NCBI GenBank assembly: GCA_000719695.1
Contig: JOHN01000002.1
Coordinates: forward strand, 1-64,000
Direction: 5' to 3'
Length of the DNA stretch: 64,000 nucleotides
Origin: Streptomyces sp. NRRL F-6131
GTDB taxonomy: Bacteria; Actinomycetota; Actinomycetes; Streptomycetales; Streptomycetaceae
This document shows positions 18,041 through 26,993 of the stretch, one piece after another; position 1 is the first letter of the stretch; each line of letters starts with the position of its first letter. The notes below the pieces were generated by a model that saw nothing but the letters and a program-made list of their open reading frames with translations, had not been told where the DNA came from and made no database searches. The position numbers and the translations under genes were made by a program.

Positions 18041-20425
18041 GTGGACGGCTCCCAGACAACCGAGGCGGACCGCGGGGCCGGTCCGGCGCCGGACGGCCCG
18101 GTCGGGGCCACGGCCCCCGGAACCGGCGGACCCGGCGCGGTGAGGCTGCTCCCCCCGGCGGCGGCCCTGGTCGCGGTGGTGGCCGTCCTGCTCGTCCACG
18201 GCACGCCCCCCGCGGACGTCGCCCGCTACGCCGGCTACGCCCTCTGGGCCGTCCTCGTCCCCGGCACGCTGGTCTTCCGCTCGCTGCGCCGACGCCCGCA
18301 CACCCTGCTCGAGGACCTGGTGCTGGGTGCCGTCACCGGTCTGGTCCTGGAACTCGCCGCCTGGGCGGTGCTCGTCCGGCTCGGCCTGCAGTCGGTGGCC
18401 GCGCTCTGGCCGCTGGTCGTGGTCGTCCCGTTCGCCCTGGTGCCCGGGCTGCGTCGGCACTGGCGTCCGCGCGGGTACGTCCGGCCGCCGCTGAGCTGGT
18501 CCTGGACGGTCGCGGGGCTGGTCGCGCTGACCGCGACCTACTTCGGCGAGGTCTTCCTGGCACGCTTCCCGATCCTGCCGACGGGCGAGTCCAGCCGGAT
18601 CTACGGGGACCTCCCGTACCTCATCTCGCTCGCCGGGAACGCCAAGCACCAGATGCCCCCGACCTTCCCGCAGGCGGCGGGGGAACCCCTGCACTACCAC
18701 TGGTTCACCTTCGCCCACATGGCGATGTCCTCCCTGGTGGGCGGCATCGACCTGCCGGTGGTCGCGATGCGGCTGATGGTGCCCGCGCTGAGCGTGCTCA
18801 CGGTGCTCGCCCTCGCGGTGGCCGCGCACCGGCTGAGCGGCCGGCTCTGGGCCGGCCCCGCGGCGGTCGTGCTGTTCATGGGCGTGGGCGCGTTCACAGC
18901 GGCCTACCCCAATCCCGTCGACACCTGGCCGTTCGGCGCACCGGCGGTGGGACTGCTGTCCTGGGCGAGCCTCTCGCTCACCTACAGCCAGCCGCTGCTG
19001 ATCGGGTTGGCCACCGCGGTCGGCGAGGTCCTGCGCGGGTGCGGTGGCGACCCCGACCGTCGCGGGGTGTTCCCGCTCGGGCGGGGGGCCGTCGTCCTGG
19101 CGGGCCTGTTCGCGCTGGCCTCCAGCGCCGCCAAGGCCAGCACCCTGCCGGTCACCCTGGGCGGGCTGGCGGTGGCCGGCCTCGCGCTGGCCGTCACCAG
19201 CAGGAGGATCCCCCGGGCGGTCCTGGTGCTCGGCGTGATCCTGTTCGGGGCGCAGGTGTTCGCCACGGCGCTGGTCTTCGACTTCCAGAGCTACGGGCTG
19301 CAACTCGGCCTGTTCGGGAACGTCCGGAAGTACTGGGCCGACCCGCAGCTCGGCCCAGCCCCGGTCCGGGCGGCGTTCGCGCTGATGACACTGGCGGCGT
19401 TCCTGCTCAACCACCAGGTGCGACTGCTGGGTGCGGTGCCGCTGCTGTGGCAGCGGCGGATGCGTCTGGAGCCGGTGCAGTGGTTCCTGTTCGGGGCGGC
19501 GCTCGCCGGTCCGGCGGCCTACCTGCTGGTCGGCGGCTTCAACGCGAGCTACTTCACCATCGCCTCCGCCCCCTTCGCCGCGCTGCTGTCTGCCTGGGGC
19601 TGGTGCGAGCTGGCCGAGCGGGCGGCACTGCCGCGCCCGGCCGCGGCCGGGCTGGTGGTCGGGGCGGTGTCGGCGGGCGCCGCGCTCACCTGGCTGACCC
19701 ACCGGTTCTCGGACCGCTGGGCCGACTTCTCGGTGCGTCTGCTGGGTCGGGGCACCGGGAGCCGCGCGTACTGGCCGTTGCTGCCGATGCTGGCCGCCGC
19801 CGTGGCGGTCGCGGTCGTGGCCCTCCTCGGTGTGCTGGTCTGGCGGAGCGCCGGCCGGTCGCGGCCGGCGCTGCGCGGCCGCGGCGGCCCCGTGCTGCTG
19901 ACCGGCCTGTGCGCGCTGGCGCTCCCGGCGCTGCCGCTCGACGTCCTCCAGGGCCGGGAGTACGGCTGGGACTTCTCGTGGGCGCTGGCCGGACGACAGG
20001 TCGAGGCGGCCCGCTGGGTCCGGGCGCACAGCCGGCCCTCGGACGTCATCGCCACCAACAGCCACTGTTGGCAGTACGACGACTACGCGTACGGCCGCGA
20101 GTGCGACAACTCGCGCTCGCAGTGGCTCAGCGCGTACTCCGAGCGCTCCGTGCTGGTGGAGGGGTGGGCGTACGCGCCGCGGCTGGTGGCCCGCTCCGAG
20201 GGCGGGGTGGTCGCCCGCGATCCCTTCTGGGACCAACGCCTGTTCAGGCTCAACGAGGACGCGGTGTACCGTCCTACCGCAGAGCTGATCGAGCGGCTGC
20301 GGCACGAGCACCGGGTGCGGTTCCTGGTGGTCGACCGGCAGGCAGGCGCCGAATCGCCCCGGCTGCGGGAGTTCACCGAGCCGGTCTTCGACAACGGACG
20401 GGTCGCCGGGTACCGGCTGCCCTGA
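18041..20425 (+). CDS. Multi-pass membrane protein, probable GT-C-type glycosyltransferase
   Basis: 794 residues with about 12-14 hydrophobic helices and a C-terminal extracytoplasmic domain (about 640-794) containing Cys and aromatic residues (NSHCWQYDDYAYGRECDNS). Between GtrB- and GtrA-like genes, this is the place of the transferase that uses the lipid-linked sugar outside the cell. The GTG at 18041 is chosen because AGGAGG lies seven bases upstream; a GTG six codons earlier has no such site. No exact family was recognised, so the specificity is unknown. It shares the apparent transcript of the upstream GT2 gene (40-bp gap). Confidence 0.7.
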   Translation: MDGSQTTEADRGAGPAPDGPVGATAPGTGGPGAVRLLPPAAALVAVVAVLLVHGTPPADVARYAGYALWAVLVPGTLVFRSLRRRPHTLLEDLVLGAVTGLVLELAAWAVLVRLGLQSVAALWPLVVVVPFALVPGLRRHWRPRGYVRPPLSWSWTVAGLVALTATYFGEVFLARFPILPTGESSRIYGDLPYLISLAGNAKHQMPPTFPQAAGEPLHYHWFTFAHMAMSSLVGGIDLPVVAMRLMVPALSVLTVLALAVAAHRLSGRLWAGPAAVVLFMGVGAFTAAYPNPVDTWPFGAPAVGLLSWASLSLTYSQPLLIGLATAVGEVLRGCGGDPDRRGVFPLGRGAVVLAGLFALASSAAKASTLPVTLGGLAVAGLALAVTSRRIPRAVLVLGVILFGAQVFATALVFDFQSYGLQLGLFGNVRKYWADPQLGPAPVRAAFALMTLAAFLLNHQVRLLGAVPLLWQRRMRLEPVQWFLFGAALAGPAAYLLVGGFNASYFTIASAPFAALLSAWGWCELAERAALPRPAAAGLVVGAVSAGAALTWLTHRFSDRWADFSVRLLGRGTGSRAYWPLLPMLAAAVAVAVVALLGVLVWRSAGRSRPALRGRGGPVLLTGLCALALPALPLDVLQGREYGWDFSWALAGRQVEAARWVRAHSRPSDVIATNSHCWQYDDYAYGRECDNSRSQWLSAYSERSVLVEGWAYAPRLVARSEGGVVARDPFWDQRLFRLNEDAVYRPTAELIERLRHEHRVRFLVVDRQAGAESPRLREFTEPVFDNGRVAGYRLP

Positions 20426-20452
20426 CCGGACGGAACGGACGGGTACTCCGCG

Positions 20453-20890
20453 ATGCTTTCGACGGACGACAGGAGCGGGCGGCCGCAGGCCGACGGGCGG
20501 CCGGTGCGCGGACAGCTGCCCTCGTTCCTGGTGATCGGCGTCCTCAGCACCCTCTTCTACCTGGGGCTGTTCGTGCTGGCGCGGCAGTTCACCGAGAAGC
20601 AGGCGGCCAATCTGTTCGCGCTGGCGGTCAGCGCGGTCGCCAACACCGCGGCGAACCGGCGGTTCACCTTCGGGATCACCGGCTCGGAGGGGGCGGTGCG
20701 CCACCAGCTCCAGGGCGCCGTGGCGTTCCTGATCGGCCTGGGGCTCAGCGTGGGCGTCCTGGAGCTGCTGGACCTCGCCGTTCCGGGCGCCTCGCGCGCG
20801 GTCGAGGTCGCCGGGCTGGTCGTCGCCAACGGCCTGGCCACGGTGGCCCGCTTCCTGCTGATGAAGGTCTGGGTGTTCCGCGGGCGCTGA
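20453..20890 (+). CDS. GtrA-like membrane protein
   Basis: 145 residues with four predicted helices (FLVIGVLSTLFYLGLFVLA, NLFALAVSAVANTAANRRFTF as the second, then two more). GtrA-family proteins are thought to flip undecaprenyl-phosphate-linked sugar across the membrane. The characteristic N-R-R-F-T-F after helix two and a C-terminal FLLMKVWVF are present. It begins 27 bp after the GT-C-like gene and ends before a bidirectional terminator, closing the first glycosylation unit. Confidence 0.88.
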   Translation: MLSTDDRSGRPQADGRPVRGQLPSFLVIGVLSTLFYLGLFVLARQFTEKQAANLFALAVSAVANTAANRRFTFGITGSEGAVRHQLQGAVAFLIGLGLSVGVLELLDLAVPGASRAVEVAGLVVANGLATVARFLLMKVWVFRGR

Positions 20891-20906
20891 GCCGCACGGC
20901 GCCGAA

Positions 20907-20948
20907 ACGCGCGGCGCCCGTCCGGAGGACCGGACGGGCGCCGCGCGT
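20907..20948. terminator. Bidirectional terminator between gtrA-like and acyltransferase genes
   Basis: A perfect 19-base stem (20907-20925 and 20930-20948) with loop AGGA lies between convergent genes. There is no T run on either strand, as is usual for this group. Confidence 0.8.
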
Positions 20949-20980
20949 GCTGTACGTGACCGGGTGCGACCGGCTGGAGG

Positions 20981-22318
20981 TCAGGCGGACACCCTGGGTG
21001 TCTGCCCGGCGGGAGCCACCTGCCCCGACTCCGGCGCCTGCGCCGTGAGCGGGTCGGCCGCGAGCCGGGCGGCGCCGCGCTCCTTGAGCTTGCGCACCGG
21101 CCACGGCGCCCAGTTCTTGGCCTTCATCAGCGGCGACTCCAGCAGGTGCCAGGAGAGCGCGGCCAGCACCACGGTGCCGGCCATGGCGAGGGCCAGGTAG
21201 ACCGGCTTGCCGTGCTTGGCGTAGCCCAGCATCGCCAGCGCCTGCTCGACGGTGAAGCCGTAGATGTAGATGCCGTAGGAGTAGTCGCGCTTGCGGCCGA
21301 TCTTCTGGAACGGGCGCGGCAGCCGGATGGCCAGCCAGAGCAGCAGGTAGGCGAAGGCCGGGTAGCCGAAGACGAACAGACCGCCGACCCACAGGCTGAG
21401 GCCGAGCACGACCGCGCTGAGCACCGCCAGGCCGTCGTGGATGACCAGCCGCTCGCGGTAGAGCTGGAAGGTCGCGCCGATCATGAAGATGAAGACCAGG
21501 TGGATGATGAAGTGCATCGACATCGCGCCGAGGAACGGCACGTAGACGACGGAGTTCATCTCGCCCGGGATGCCGCGCAGGGTGGGCATGTTCACCCAGT
21601 CGCGCAGGATGAGCACCCACAGGCCCAGCGCCAGCAGCGGCACGAACTTGCGGGCGCGCTGGAGCACGCCGCCCGCGGCCATCAGTCCGATGATGATGTA
21701 GCAGAGGATCTCGTACTTCAGCGACCACAGGGCGCCGTTGACGCCGATGTCGAAGTTGGTGCCCCGGTTGCGGCCCTCGGCGATCACCCCGGAGATGTCC
21801 CAGCCGGTGCTGATCGAGGTGTTCCAGGTGCCCTTCAGGTAGTTCACCGGGCCCTGCGGGTGGTTCCAGTACCCGTCGAAGGTGCCGTGCTGCCAGTGCC
21901 ACAGCAGCGGGACGATGACGAGCGCGGAGACCAGCAGCGAGCCCCACAGGCCGGGCAGGATGCGCAGCGCGCGGTGCCAGGAGTAGCGCCCGATGGTCGA
22001 CCGGGCGCCACTGGCGCTGATCATGAAGCCGGAGAGCACGAAGAACCCGACGACCGCCATCTTGCCGAGGTCGGTCTGCTCCCCGCTCTTGATCCAGAGC
22101 GGGTCGAGGTGCCCCCACGCGATGGGGTACATGTGCGAGACGACCACCGAGGACGCGAGCAGCAGCCGCAGCAGACCGAAGCTGTTGGCCCGGCCCGAGT
22201 ACAGCTCGGCGAGGGTCCCGCGCCGGCCGGGCAGCACGGACAGCCACCCGCCGGGTCGGTTGCCGCGGGACGGGGGCGTACCCGGCGAGGAGAGCCTGCG
22301 AGACATGGGAAGGATCAT
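20981..22318 (-). CDS. Acyltransferase 3 family membrane protein (OafA-like)
   Basis: 445 residues with about ten membrane helices. Family landmarks include FFVLSGFMIS and the basic RYSWHRALRILP, plus a conserved early LLRLLLASSVVVSHMY. Such proteins O-acylate (often acetylate) surface sugars. The ATG at 22318 has AGGAAAG upstream; an alternative ATG four codons in is possible. It is the most distal gene of the minus-strand set that starts with rmlA, so it probably modifies the same glycan. Confidence 0.9.
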   Translation of the reverse strand: MILPMSRRLSSPGTPPSRGNRPGGWLSVLPGRRGTLAELYSGRANSFGLLRLLLASSVVVSHMYPIAWGHLDPLWIKSGEQTDLGKMAVVGFFVLSGFMISASGARSTIGRYSWHRALRILPGLWGSLLVSALVIVPLLWHWQHGTFDGYWNHPQGPVNYLKGTWNTSISTGWDISGVIAEGRNRGTNFDIGVNGALWSLKYEILCYIIIGLMAAGGVLQRARKFVPLLALGLWVLILRDWVNMPTLRGIPGEMNSVVYVPFLGAMSMHFIIHLVFIFMIGATFQLYRERLVIHDGLAVLSAVVLGLSLWVGGLFVFGYPAFAYLLLWLAIRLPRPFQKIGRKRDYSYGIYIYGFTVEQALAMLGYAKHGKPVYLALAMAGTVVLAALSWHLLESPLMKAKNWAPWPVRKLKERGAARLAADPLTAQAPESGQVAPAGQTPRVSA

Positions 22319-22427
22319 GCTTTCCTGGAAGTGGTGCCCAGGCGAGGGCCTGGTGCACAGGCCCGATCGGGTCCTTGTCGGATCCTACCGAGCCCCGCCG
22401 TCGGTCATCTGTGCGCTGATCGAATCG

Positions 22428-23396
22428 TTAGGCGGCGGAGCCGGCGGCGTCGGCCGAGGCGGCTCGCCACAGCTCGGTGACGGCCGAGCGCAGGCTGCGC
22501 CGCGGCTGCCAGCCGAGCGCCTTGCCGGCGGCGGTGACGTCGAGCTGCTGCCACTCGGTCTCCGGGCCGGTGCCGTCGGGCGCCGGGACCTCGGTGATCT
22601 CCACCGGGACACCGCTGACCTCGATCAGCAGCTCGACCAGCTCGCGCGCCGAACTCGCCTTGCCGAGGCCGACGTTGAGCACGGCGGGGGAGGCCGGGTT
22701 GCTCGGGACGGCGGCGATGATCGCGTCCACCGTGTCCTGCAGGTCGACGAAGTCGCGCTGGGCGGTGAGCGGCTGGAGCGCGAGTTCGGCGGTGGTGCCG
22801 GCCGCCCGGGCCGCCACGAGCTTGCCGGCCATCACGCCGAGCAGGCTGTGACCGGGCTGGTGGGCGCCGACCACGTTGCCGAGCCGGAGCACCACGGCGT
22901 CCAGGCCCTCGGTGCGCACCGCGTCCTCGATCAGCCGGGTCGCCTGCAGCTTCAGCTGTCCGTAGACCATGGACGGGTTCGGCTCGGAGTCCTCGGCCAG
23001 GCTGACGCCGATCGGGCAGAGGCCGTACTCGTGCACGGTGCCGAGGTGGACCAGGCGGGGGGCGGCGGGCATGCTCCGCAGCGTCTCCAGCAGCCGGCCG
23101 ACCATGCCGACGTTGGCGCCGACCATCTGCTCGTCGGTGAGGCCCCACATGCCGCCGGCCGCGTTGATCACCACGTCGATCCGGTGCTCGGTGAGCAGCG
23201 CGGCGAGCTCCGCGGAGGCGCCCTCGGTGAGGTCGAGCCGGGCGAACTCGCCGGGCAGCGGCTCGGCGGGCGCCTTGCGGGCGATGGTGAGCAGGTGGTG
23301 GCCCCGCTCGTCCAGGGCGCCCAGGATGGTGCGCCCGATGAAGCCGGTGCCGCCGAGGACGGCGATCCGGGGAAGGTCTGAGCTGCTCACGGCCAT
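22428..23396 (-). CDS. NAD-dependent epimerase/dehydratase (SDR), probable NDP-sugar 4-ketoreductase
   Basis: 322-residue extended SDR. It has the Rossmann motif LGGTGFIGR (14-22), the catalytic Thr in LGTVHEYG and the Tyr-x-x-x-Lys YGQLK. It lies among rmlC, rmlA and rmlB, and no canonical rmlD is visible. It may therefore reduce dTDP-4-keto-6-deoxyhexose to rhamnose, 6-deoxytalose or a related sugar; an epimerase role is also possible. The ATG at 23396 lacks a strong Shine-Dalgarno sequence. Confidence 0.8.
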   Translation of the reverse strand: MAVSSSDLPRIAVLGGTGFIGRTILGALDERGHHLLTIARKAPAEPLPGEFARLDLTEGASAELAALLTEHRIDVVINAAGGMWGLTDEQMVGANVGMVGRLLETLRSMPAAPRLVHLGTVHEYGLCPIGVSLAEDSEPNPSMVYGQLKLQATRLIEDAVRTEGLDAVVLRLGNVVGAHQPGHSLLGVMAGKLVAARAAGTTAELALQPLTAQRDFVDLQDTVDAIIAAVPSNPASPAVLNVGLGKASSARELVELLIEVSGVPVEITEVPAPDGTGPETEWQQLDVTAAGKALGWQPRRSLRSAVTELWRAASADAAGSAA

Positions 23397-23487
23397 GGTC
23401 TCTGGTTCCGGTCTCGGTCGGATGGATCGCCGGGGTGTCGTCCCGGCGGGGGAGCGGAGGGCCCCGGTGACGGTCGCCGCGGCCGCG

Positions 23488-24384
23488 TCAGTAGCGGTCG
23501 TTGCCGGCGACGTGCCGCATCAGGGTCTTGGCGCCCTGGCCGTTCCGGTTCTTCACCGCGCCGGGGACCATGGTCAGCGCGTGGATCCGGGACGAGAGGT
23601 GCAGCCGGGAGGCCTTGGCGGCGTTCGGCCAGCCGTGCGCGTCCAGGCGGTCGGCGACGTCACGGAAGAAGCGGTTGGCCTCCTCGAAGCGGACGCCGGT
23701 GAAGGCCTGCGCCGAGGAGATGCTGACGGCGTGCCGCCGGTACTGGAAGCACAGCGTGTCGCTGATCATCATCTGCTCGCCGGCCTGCAGCAGGTCGATG
23801 ACCAGCGCGAGGTCCTGGGTGACCTCCAGGTTGTCCCGGAAGCCGACCGCCTGGACGGCCTCGGTGCGCCAGCAGATCGACGGGAAGAACAGCCAGTTGC
23901 CGCGCAGCAGGCTGGTGGCGAGCTCCTCGCCGCCCATCAGCTTGCGACCGTTGACCTTCGGCGCGTAGATGCGCTTCTTGGCCTGGTCGGCGAGGCCCTC
24001 GGTGGGCTTGCCGTTGCCGTCGATGACCTGGACGCCCGGCTGGACCATGCCGATGTCCGGGTTGTCCTTGAGCACGCCCCGGACCGTCGCGACGTAGTCG
24101 GGCAGCATGATGTCGTCGGTGCCCATCATGACGAAGTTCTCCTCGCGCACCAGGCCGAGGCACTTGCGGTAGTTGCCCGTCACGCCGAGGTTCTGCTCGT
24201 TGCGCCGGTAGGAGACCCGGTCGTCCCCGAGCTGGGCGAACCAGCCGGGGACGTCCGGCTCCTTGCCGTCGTCCACCACGGTGAGCCGCCAGTTGGGGTC
24301 GCTCTGGGCCAGGATGCTGCGCACGGCGGCCTGCATCAGCGCGACGTTGCCGTAGTAGGGCAGCATGATGTCAAGAGTTGTCAT
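23488..24384 (-). CDS. Family 2 glycosyltransferase
   Basis: 298-residue soluble GT-A enzyme. It opens with IMLPYYGN and LTVVDDG (nucleotide site), NLGVTGNYR, and GTDDIMLP at the position of the metal-binding DxD. There are no membrane helices. It probably transfers a sugar, perhaps the dTDP-deoxysugar made by the rml genes, onto the growing lipid-linked glycan. The next gene in the minus-strand set, rmlC, ends 43 bp upstream of its ATG. Confidence 0.88.
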   Translation of the reverse strand: MTTLDIMLPYYGNVALMQAAVRSILAQSDPNWRLTVVDDGKEPDVPGWFAQLGDDRVSYRRNEQNLGVTGNYRKCLGLVREENFVMMGTDDIMLPDYVATVRGVLKDNPDIGMVQPGVQVIDGNGKPTEGLADQAKKRIYAPKVNGRKLMGGEELATSLLRGNWLFFPSICWRTEAVQAVGFRDNLEVTQDLALVIDLLQAGEQMMISDTLCFQYRRHAVSISSAQAFTGVRFEEANRFFRDVADRLDAHGWPNAAKASRLHLSSRIHALTMVPGAVKNRNGQGAKTLMRHVAGNDRY

Positions 24385-24427
24385 GGACGGCGCACCAGGT
24401 TCCGGGGTAGTGGGGACGGCAAGAAGG

Positions 24428-25027
24428 CTACTGGCCGCTGAGCGACCGGCGGAACCGCAGGCACTCCTCGTAGTCCGGCAGCAGGCCGGTCTCCAGGGCC
24501 TGGGCCAGCGACGGGGCGGCGGCGTCGCGCGCGGACAGCTGCGGCACGTCGGCCGGCCAGTCGATCGCGAGGTCCGGGTCCAGCGGGTGCACCGCGTGCT
24601 CGCCGGTCGGGTTGTACGTCTCCGAGCAGACGTAGGAGAGCGTGGCGTCGTCGCTCAGGGCGCAGAAGCCGTGGCCGAGGCCCTCGGAGATGTACACCGA
24701 GCGGCGGTCCGTCTCGTCGAGCCGGACGAACTCCGAGCGACCGAAGGTGGGGGAGCCCACCCGGAGGTCGACGATCACGTCGAGCACCGCGCCGCGCACG
24801 CAGCTGACGTACTTGGCCTGCCCCGGCGGGACGTCGGCGAAGTGGATGCCGCGCACCACGTCCTTGGCGGAGACGGACAGGTTGCCCTGGGCCATCCGCA
24901 GCGGGTGGCCGACCACCTCGGCGAGCCGGTCGAAGCGGTACCACTCCATGAACAGGCCGCGGGGGTCGCCGTGCTGCTGCGGGGTGATCTCCCAGGCGCC
25001 CTCGATGGACAGCTCGCGGAACTTCAT
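24428..25027 (-). CDS. rfbC: dTDP-4-dehydrorhamnose 3,5-epimerase
   Basis: 199 residues, usual length for RmlC cupins. The catalytic His lies in VVRGIHF and the downstream [19 protein letters not shown] and GHGFCALSD segments are conserved. It epimerises C3 and C5 of dTDP-4-keto-6-deoxyglucose. The ATG at 25027 overlaps the rmlA stop by four bases (ATGA), so the two are coupled. Confidence 0.96.
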   Translation of the reverse strand: MKFRELSIEGAWEITPQQHGDPRGLFMEWYRFDRLAEVVGHPLRMAQGNLSVSAKDVVRGIHFADVPPGQAKYVSCVRGAVLDVIVDLRVGSPTFGRSEFVRLDETDRRSVYISEGLGHGFCALSDDATLSYVCSETYNPTGEHAVHPLDPDLAIDWPADVPQLSARDAAAPSLAQALETGLLPDYEECLRFRRSLSGQ

Positions 25028-25899
25028 CGCGCGGCCTCCTCGTCGAGGAGGTTCACCAGGTACTGGCCGTAGCCGCTCTTCAGCAGCGGCTGGGCGAGCT
25101 CCCGCAGCTGCTCGGAGGTGAGGAACCCGGCGCGCCAGGCGGCCTCCTCGACGCAGCCGATCTTGAAGCCCTGACGCTCCTCGATGACCCGGACGAACTC
25201 CGAGGCTTGGACCATCGAGACGAAGGTCCCGGTGTCCAGCCAGGCGGTGCCGCGGTCCAGGACGGTGACCTGCAGCTCCCCTTCCTTCAGGTACGCCTCG
25301 TTGACGGCGGTGATCTCCAGCTCGCCGCGGGCGCTCGGGGTGATGGTGCGGGCGATCTCCACCACGCGGTTGTCGTAGAAGTAGAGGCCCGGCACCGCGT
25401 AGCGGGACTTGGGGCTCTCCGGCTTCTCCTCGATCGAGATGACCTGGCCGGCCTCGTCGAACTCCACCACGCCGTACGCCGTCGGATCGGCCACCGGGTA
25501 GGCGAACACCATGCCGCCCTTGGGGTCGGTGCGCTGGGCGAGCCGGGTGCCGAGGCCACTGCCGTGGAAGATGTTGTCGCCGAGGATCAGCGCGACGGGC
25601 TCGTCGCCGATGAAGTCCGCGCCGAGGACGAAGGCCTGGGCGATGCCCTCGGGCCGCTCCTGCACCGCGTACTGCAGGTCGAGGCCGAGCTGCGAGCCGT
25701 CGCCGAGGAGCCGCTCGAACTGCTCGCGGTCCTGCGGAGTGGTGATGATCAGAATCTCGCGGATCCCCGCCATGATGAGCGTGGAAAGCGGGTAGTAGAT
25801 CATCGGCTTGTCGAAGACCGGGAGAAGCTGCTTGGAAACGGCCCGGGTCAGGGGCCAGAGGCGGGAACCGGTGCCGCCCGCAAGAAGAATGCCGCGCAT
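25024..25899 (-). CDS. rfbA: Glucose-1-phosphate thymidylyltransferase
   Basis: 291 residues, typical for Rml[12 protein letters not shown] (nucleotide binding) and [16 protein letters not shown] are complete. It makes dTDP-glucose, the entry step of the deoxysugar pathway. ATG 25899 is preferred over a GTG three codons earlier because AAGG sits about eight bases upstream of the ATG. It is divergent from rmlB; the two share a 116-bp intergenic region. Confidence 0.97.
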   Translation of the reverse strand: MRGILLAGGTGSRLWPLTRAVSKQLLPVFDKPMIYYPLSTLIMAGIREILIITTPQDREQFERLLGDGSQLGLDLQYAVQERPEGIAQAFVLGADFIGDEPVALILGDNIFHGSGLGTRLAQRTDPKGGMVFAYPVADPTAYGVVEFDEAGQVISIEEKPESPKSRYAVPGLYFYDNRVVEIARTITPSARGELEITAVNEAYLKEGELQVTVLDRGTAWLDTGTFVSMVQASEFVRVIEERQGFKIGCVEEAAWRAGFLTSEQLRELAQPLLKSGYGQYLVNLLDEEAAR

Positions 25900-25999
25900 G
25901 GCGCACACCTTACGTGGCCCGGGGAACCGGGCGGCAACCAGGCGGCGCGGGGCCGTGCGGCCCCGGGCACCTGGTGCGATGAGCCCTGCGCGCGCGCAC

Positions 26000-26005
26000 T
26001 ATACT
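26000..26005 (+). promoter_or_regulatory. -10 element (TATACT) of rmlB, near-leaderless
   Basis: TATACT ends ten bases before the rmlB ATG, with no Shine-Dalgarno sequence in between, so the mRNA should begin within a few bases of the start codon. The -35 region (about 25977) is poor. The element lies in the divergent rmlA-rmlB promoter region. Confidence 0.6.
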
Positions 26006-26015
26006 CAGCCGCATT

Positions 26016-26993
26016 ATGCGCATCCTCGTCACCGGCGGCGCCGGATTCATCGGTTCCCAGTTCGTGCGCGCGCTGCTGGCGGGGGATCCCGCGGCTCGCG
26101 TCACCGTTTTCGACAAGCTGACCTACTCGGGCGTCGAGGAGAACCTCGCGCCGGTGGCCGGCCACCCCGGCTACTCCTTCGTCCGCGGTGACATCTGCGA
26201 CGTCGACGACGTCGACGCCGCGATGCCCGGCCACGACGTGGTGGTGCACTTCGCCGCCGAGTCGCACGTGGACCGCTCGATCGCGGGTGCCGGCCCCTTC
26301 GTCATGACCAACGTGGTGGGCACCCAGGTGCTGCTGGACGCCGCCCGCAAGCACGGTGTCGGCCGCTTCGTCCACGTCTCCACCGACGAGGTCTACGGCT
26401 CCATCAGCGAGGGCTCCTGGACCGAGGAGTGGCCGCTCTCGCCGAACTCCCCGTACTCCTCCTCGAAGGCCGCTTCGGACCTCCTGGCGCTCGCGTACCA
26501 CCGCACCCACGGCATGGACGTCGTGGTCACCCGCTGCTCCAACAACTACGGGCCGTACCAGTTCCCCGAGAAGGTCATCCCGCTCTTCACCACGAACCTG
26601 ATCGACGGCAAGAAGGTTCCGCTGTACGGCGACGGCGGCAACGTCCGCGACTGGCTGCACGTCTCGGACCACTGCCGGGGCATCGACCTGGTCATGCGCA
26701 ACGGCCGCGCCGGTGAGGTCTACAACATCGGCGGCGGCACCGAGGCCACCAACAAGGAGCTCACCGGGCTGCTGCTGGAGGCCGCCGGGGTGGGCTGGGA
26801 GATGGTCGACTACGTCGCCGACCGCAAGGGCCACGACCTGCGCTACTCGATCGACATCAGCAAGATCCGCGAGGAGCTCGGCTACGAGCCGCAGGTCCGC
26901 TTCGAGGACGGCCTCGCCGCGACGATCGCCTGGTACCGCGAGAACCGCGCCTGGTGGGAGCCGCTCAAGGTGAGGGCCGCGCAGCAGTCGTGA
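26016..26993 (+). CDS. rfbB: dTDP-glucose 4,6-dehydratase
   Basis: 325-residue SDR. The NAD motif is GGAGFIGSQF (8-17), STDEVYG supplies the catalytic Thr-Asp-Glu, and YSSSKAASD supplies the Tyr-x-x-x-Lys. It converts dTDP-glucose to dTDP-4-keto-6-deoxyglucose for RmlC and the reductase. It is first in the plus-strand half of the locus. The flippase GTG overlaps its stop (GTGA). Confidence 0.97.
   Translation: MRILVTGGAGFIGSQFVRALLAGDPAARVTVFDKLTYSGVEENLAPVAGHPGYSFVRGDICDVDDVDAAMPGHDVVVHFAAESHVDRSIAGAGPFVMTNVVGTQVLLDAARKHGVGRFVHVSTDEVYGSISEGSWTEEWPLSPNSPYSSSKAASDLLALAYHRTHGMDVVVTRCSNNYGPYQFPEKVIPLFTTNLIDGKKVPLYGDGGNVRDWLHVSDHCRGIDLVMRNGRAGEVYNIGGGTEATNKELTGLLLEAAGVGWEMVDYVADRKGHDLRYSIDISKIREELGYEPQVRFEDGLAATIAWYRENRAWWEPLKVRAAQQS

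Noticed and set aside
17840..20704. 954-codon minus-strand frame in the glycan locus
   Set aside because: Antisense to the GT-C-like and gtrA-like genes, with repetitive Arg/Pro/Gln composition.
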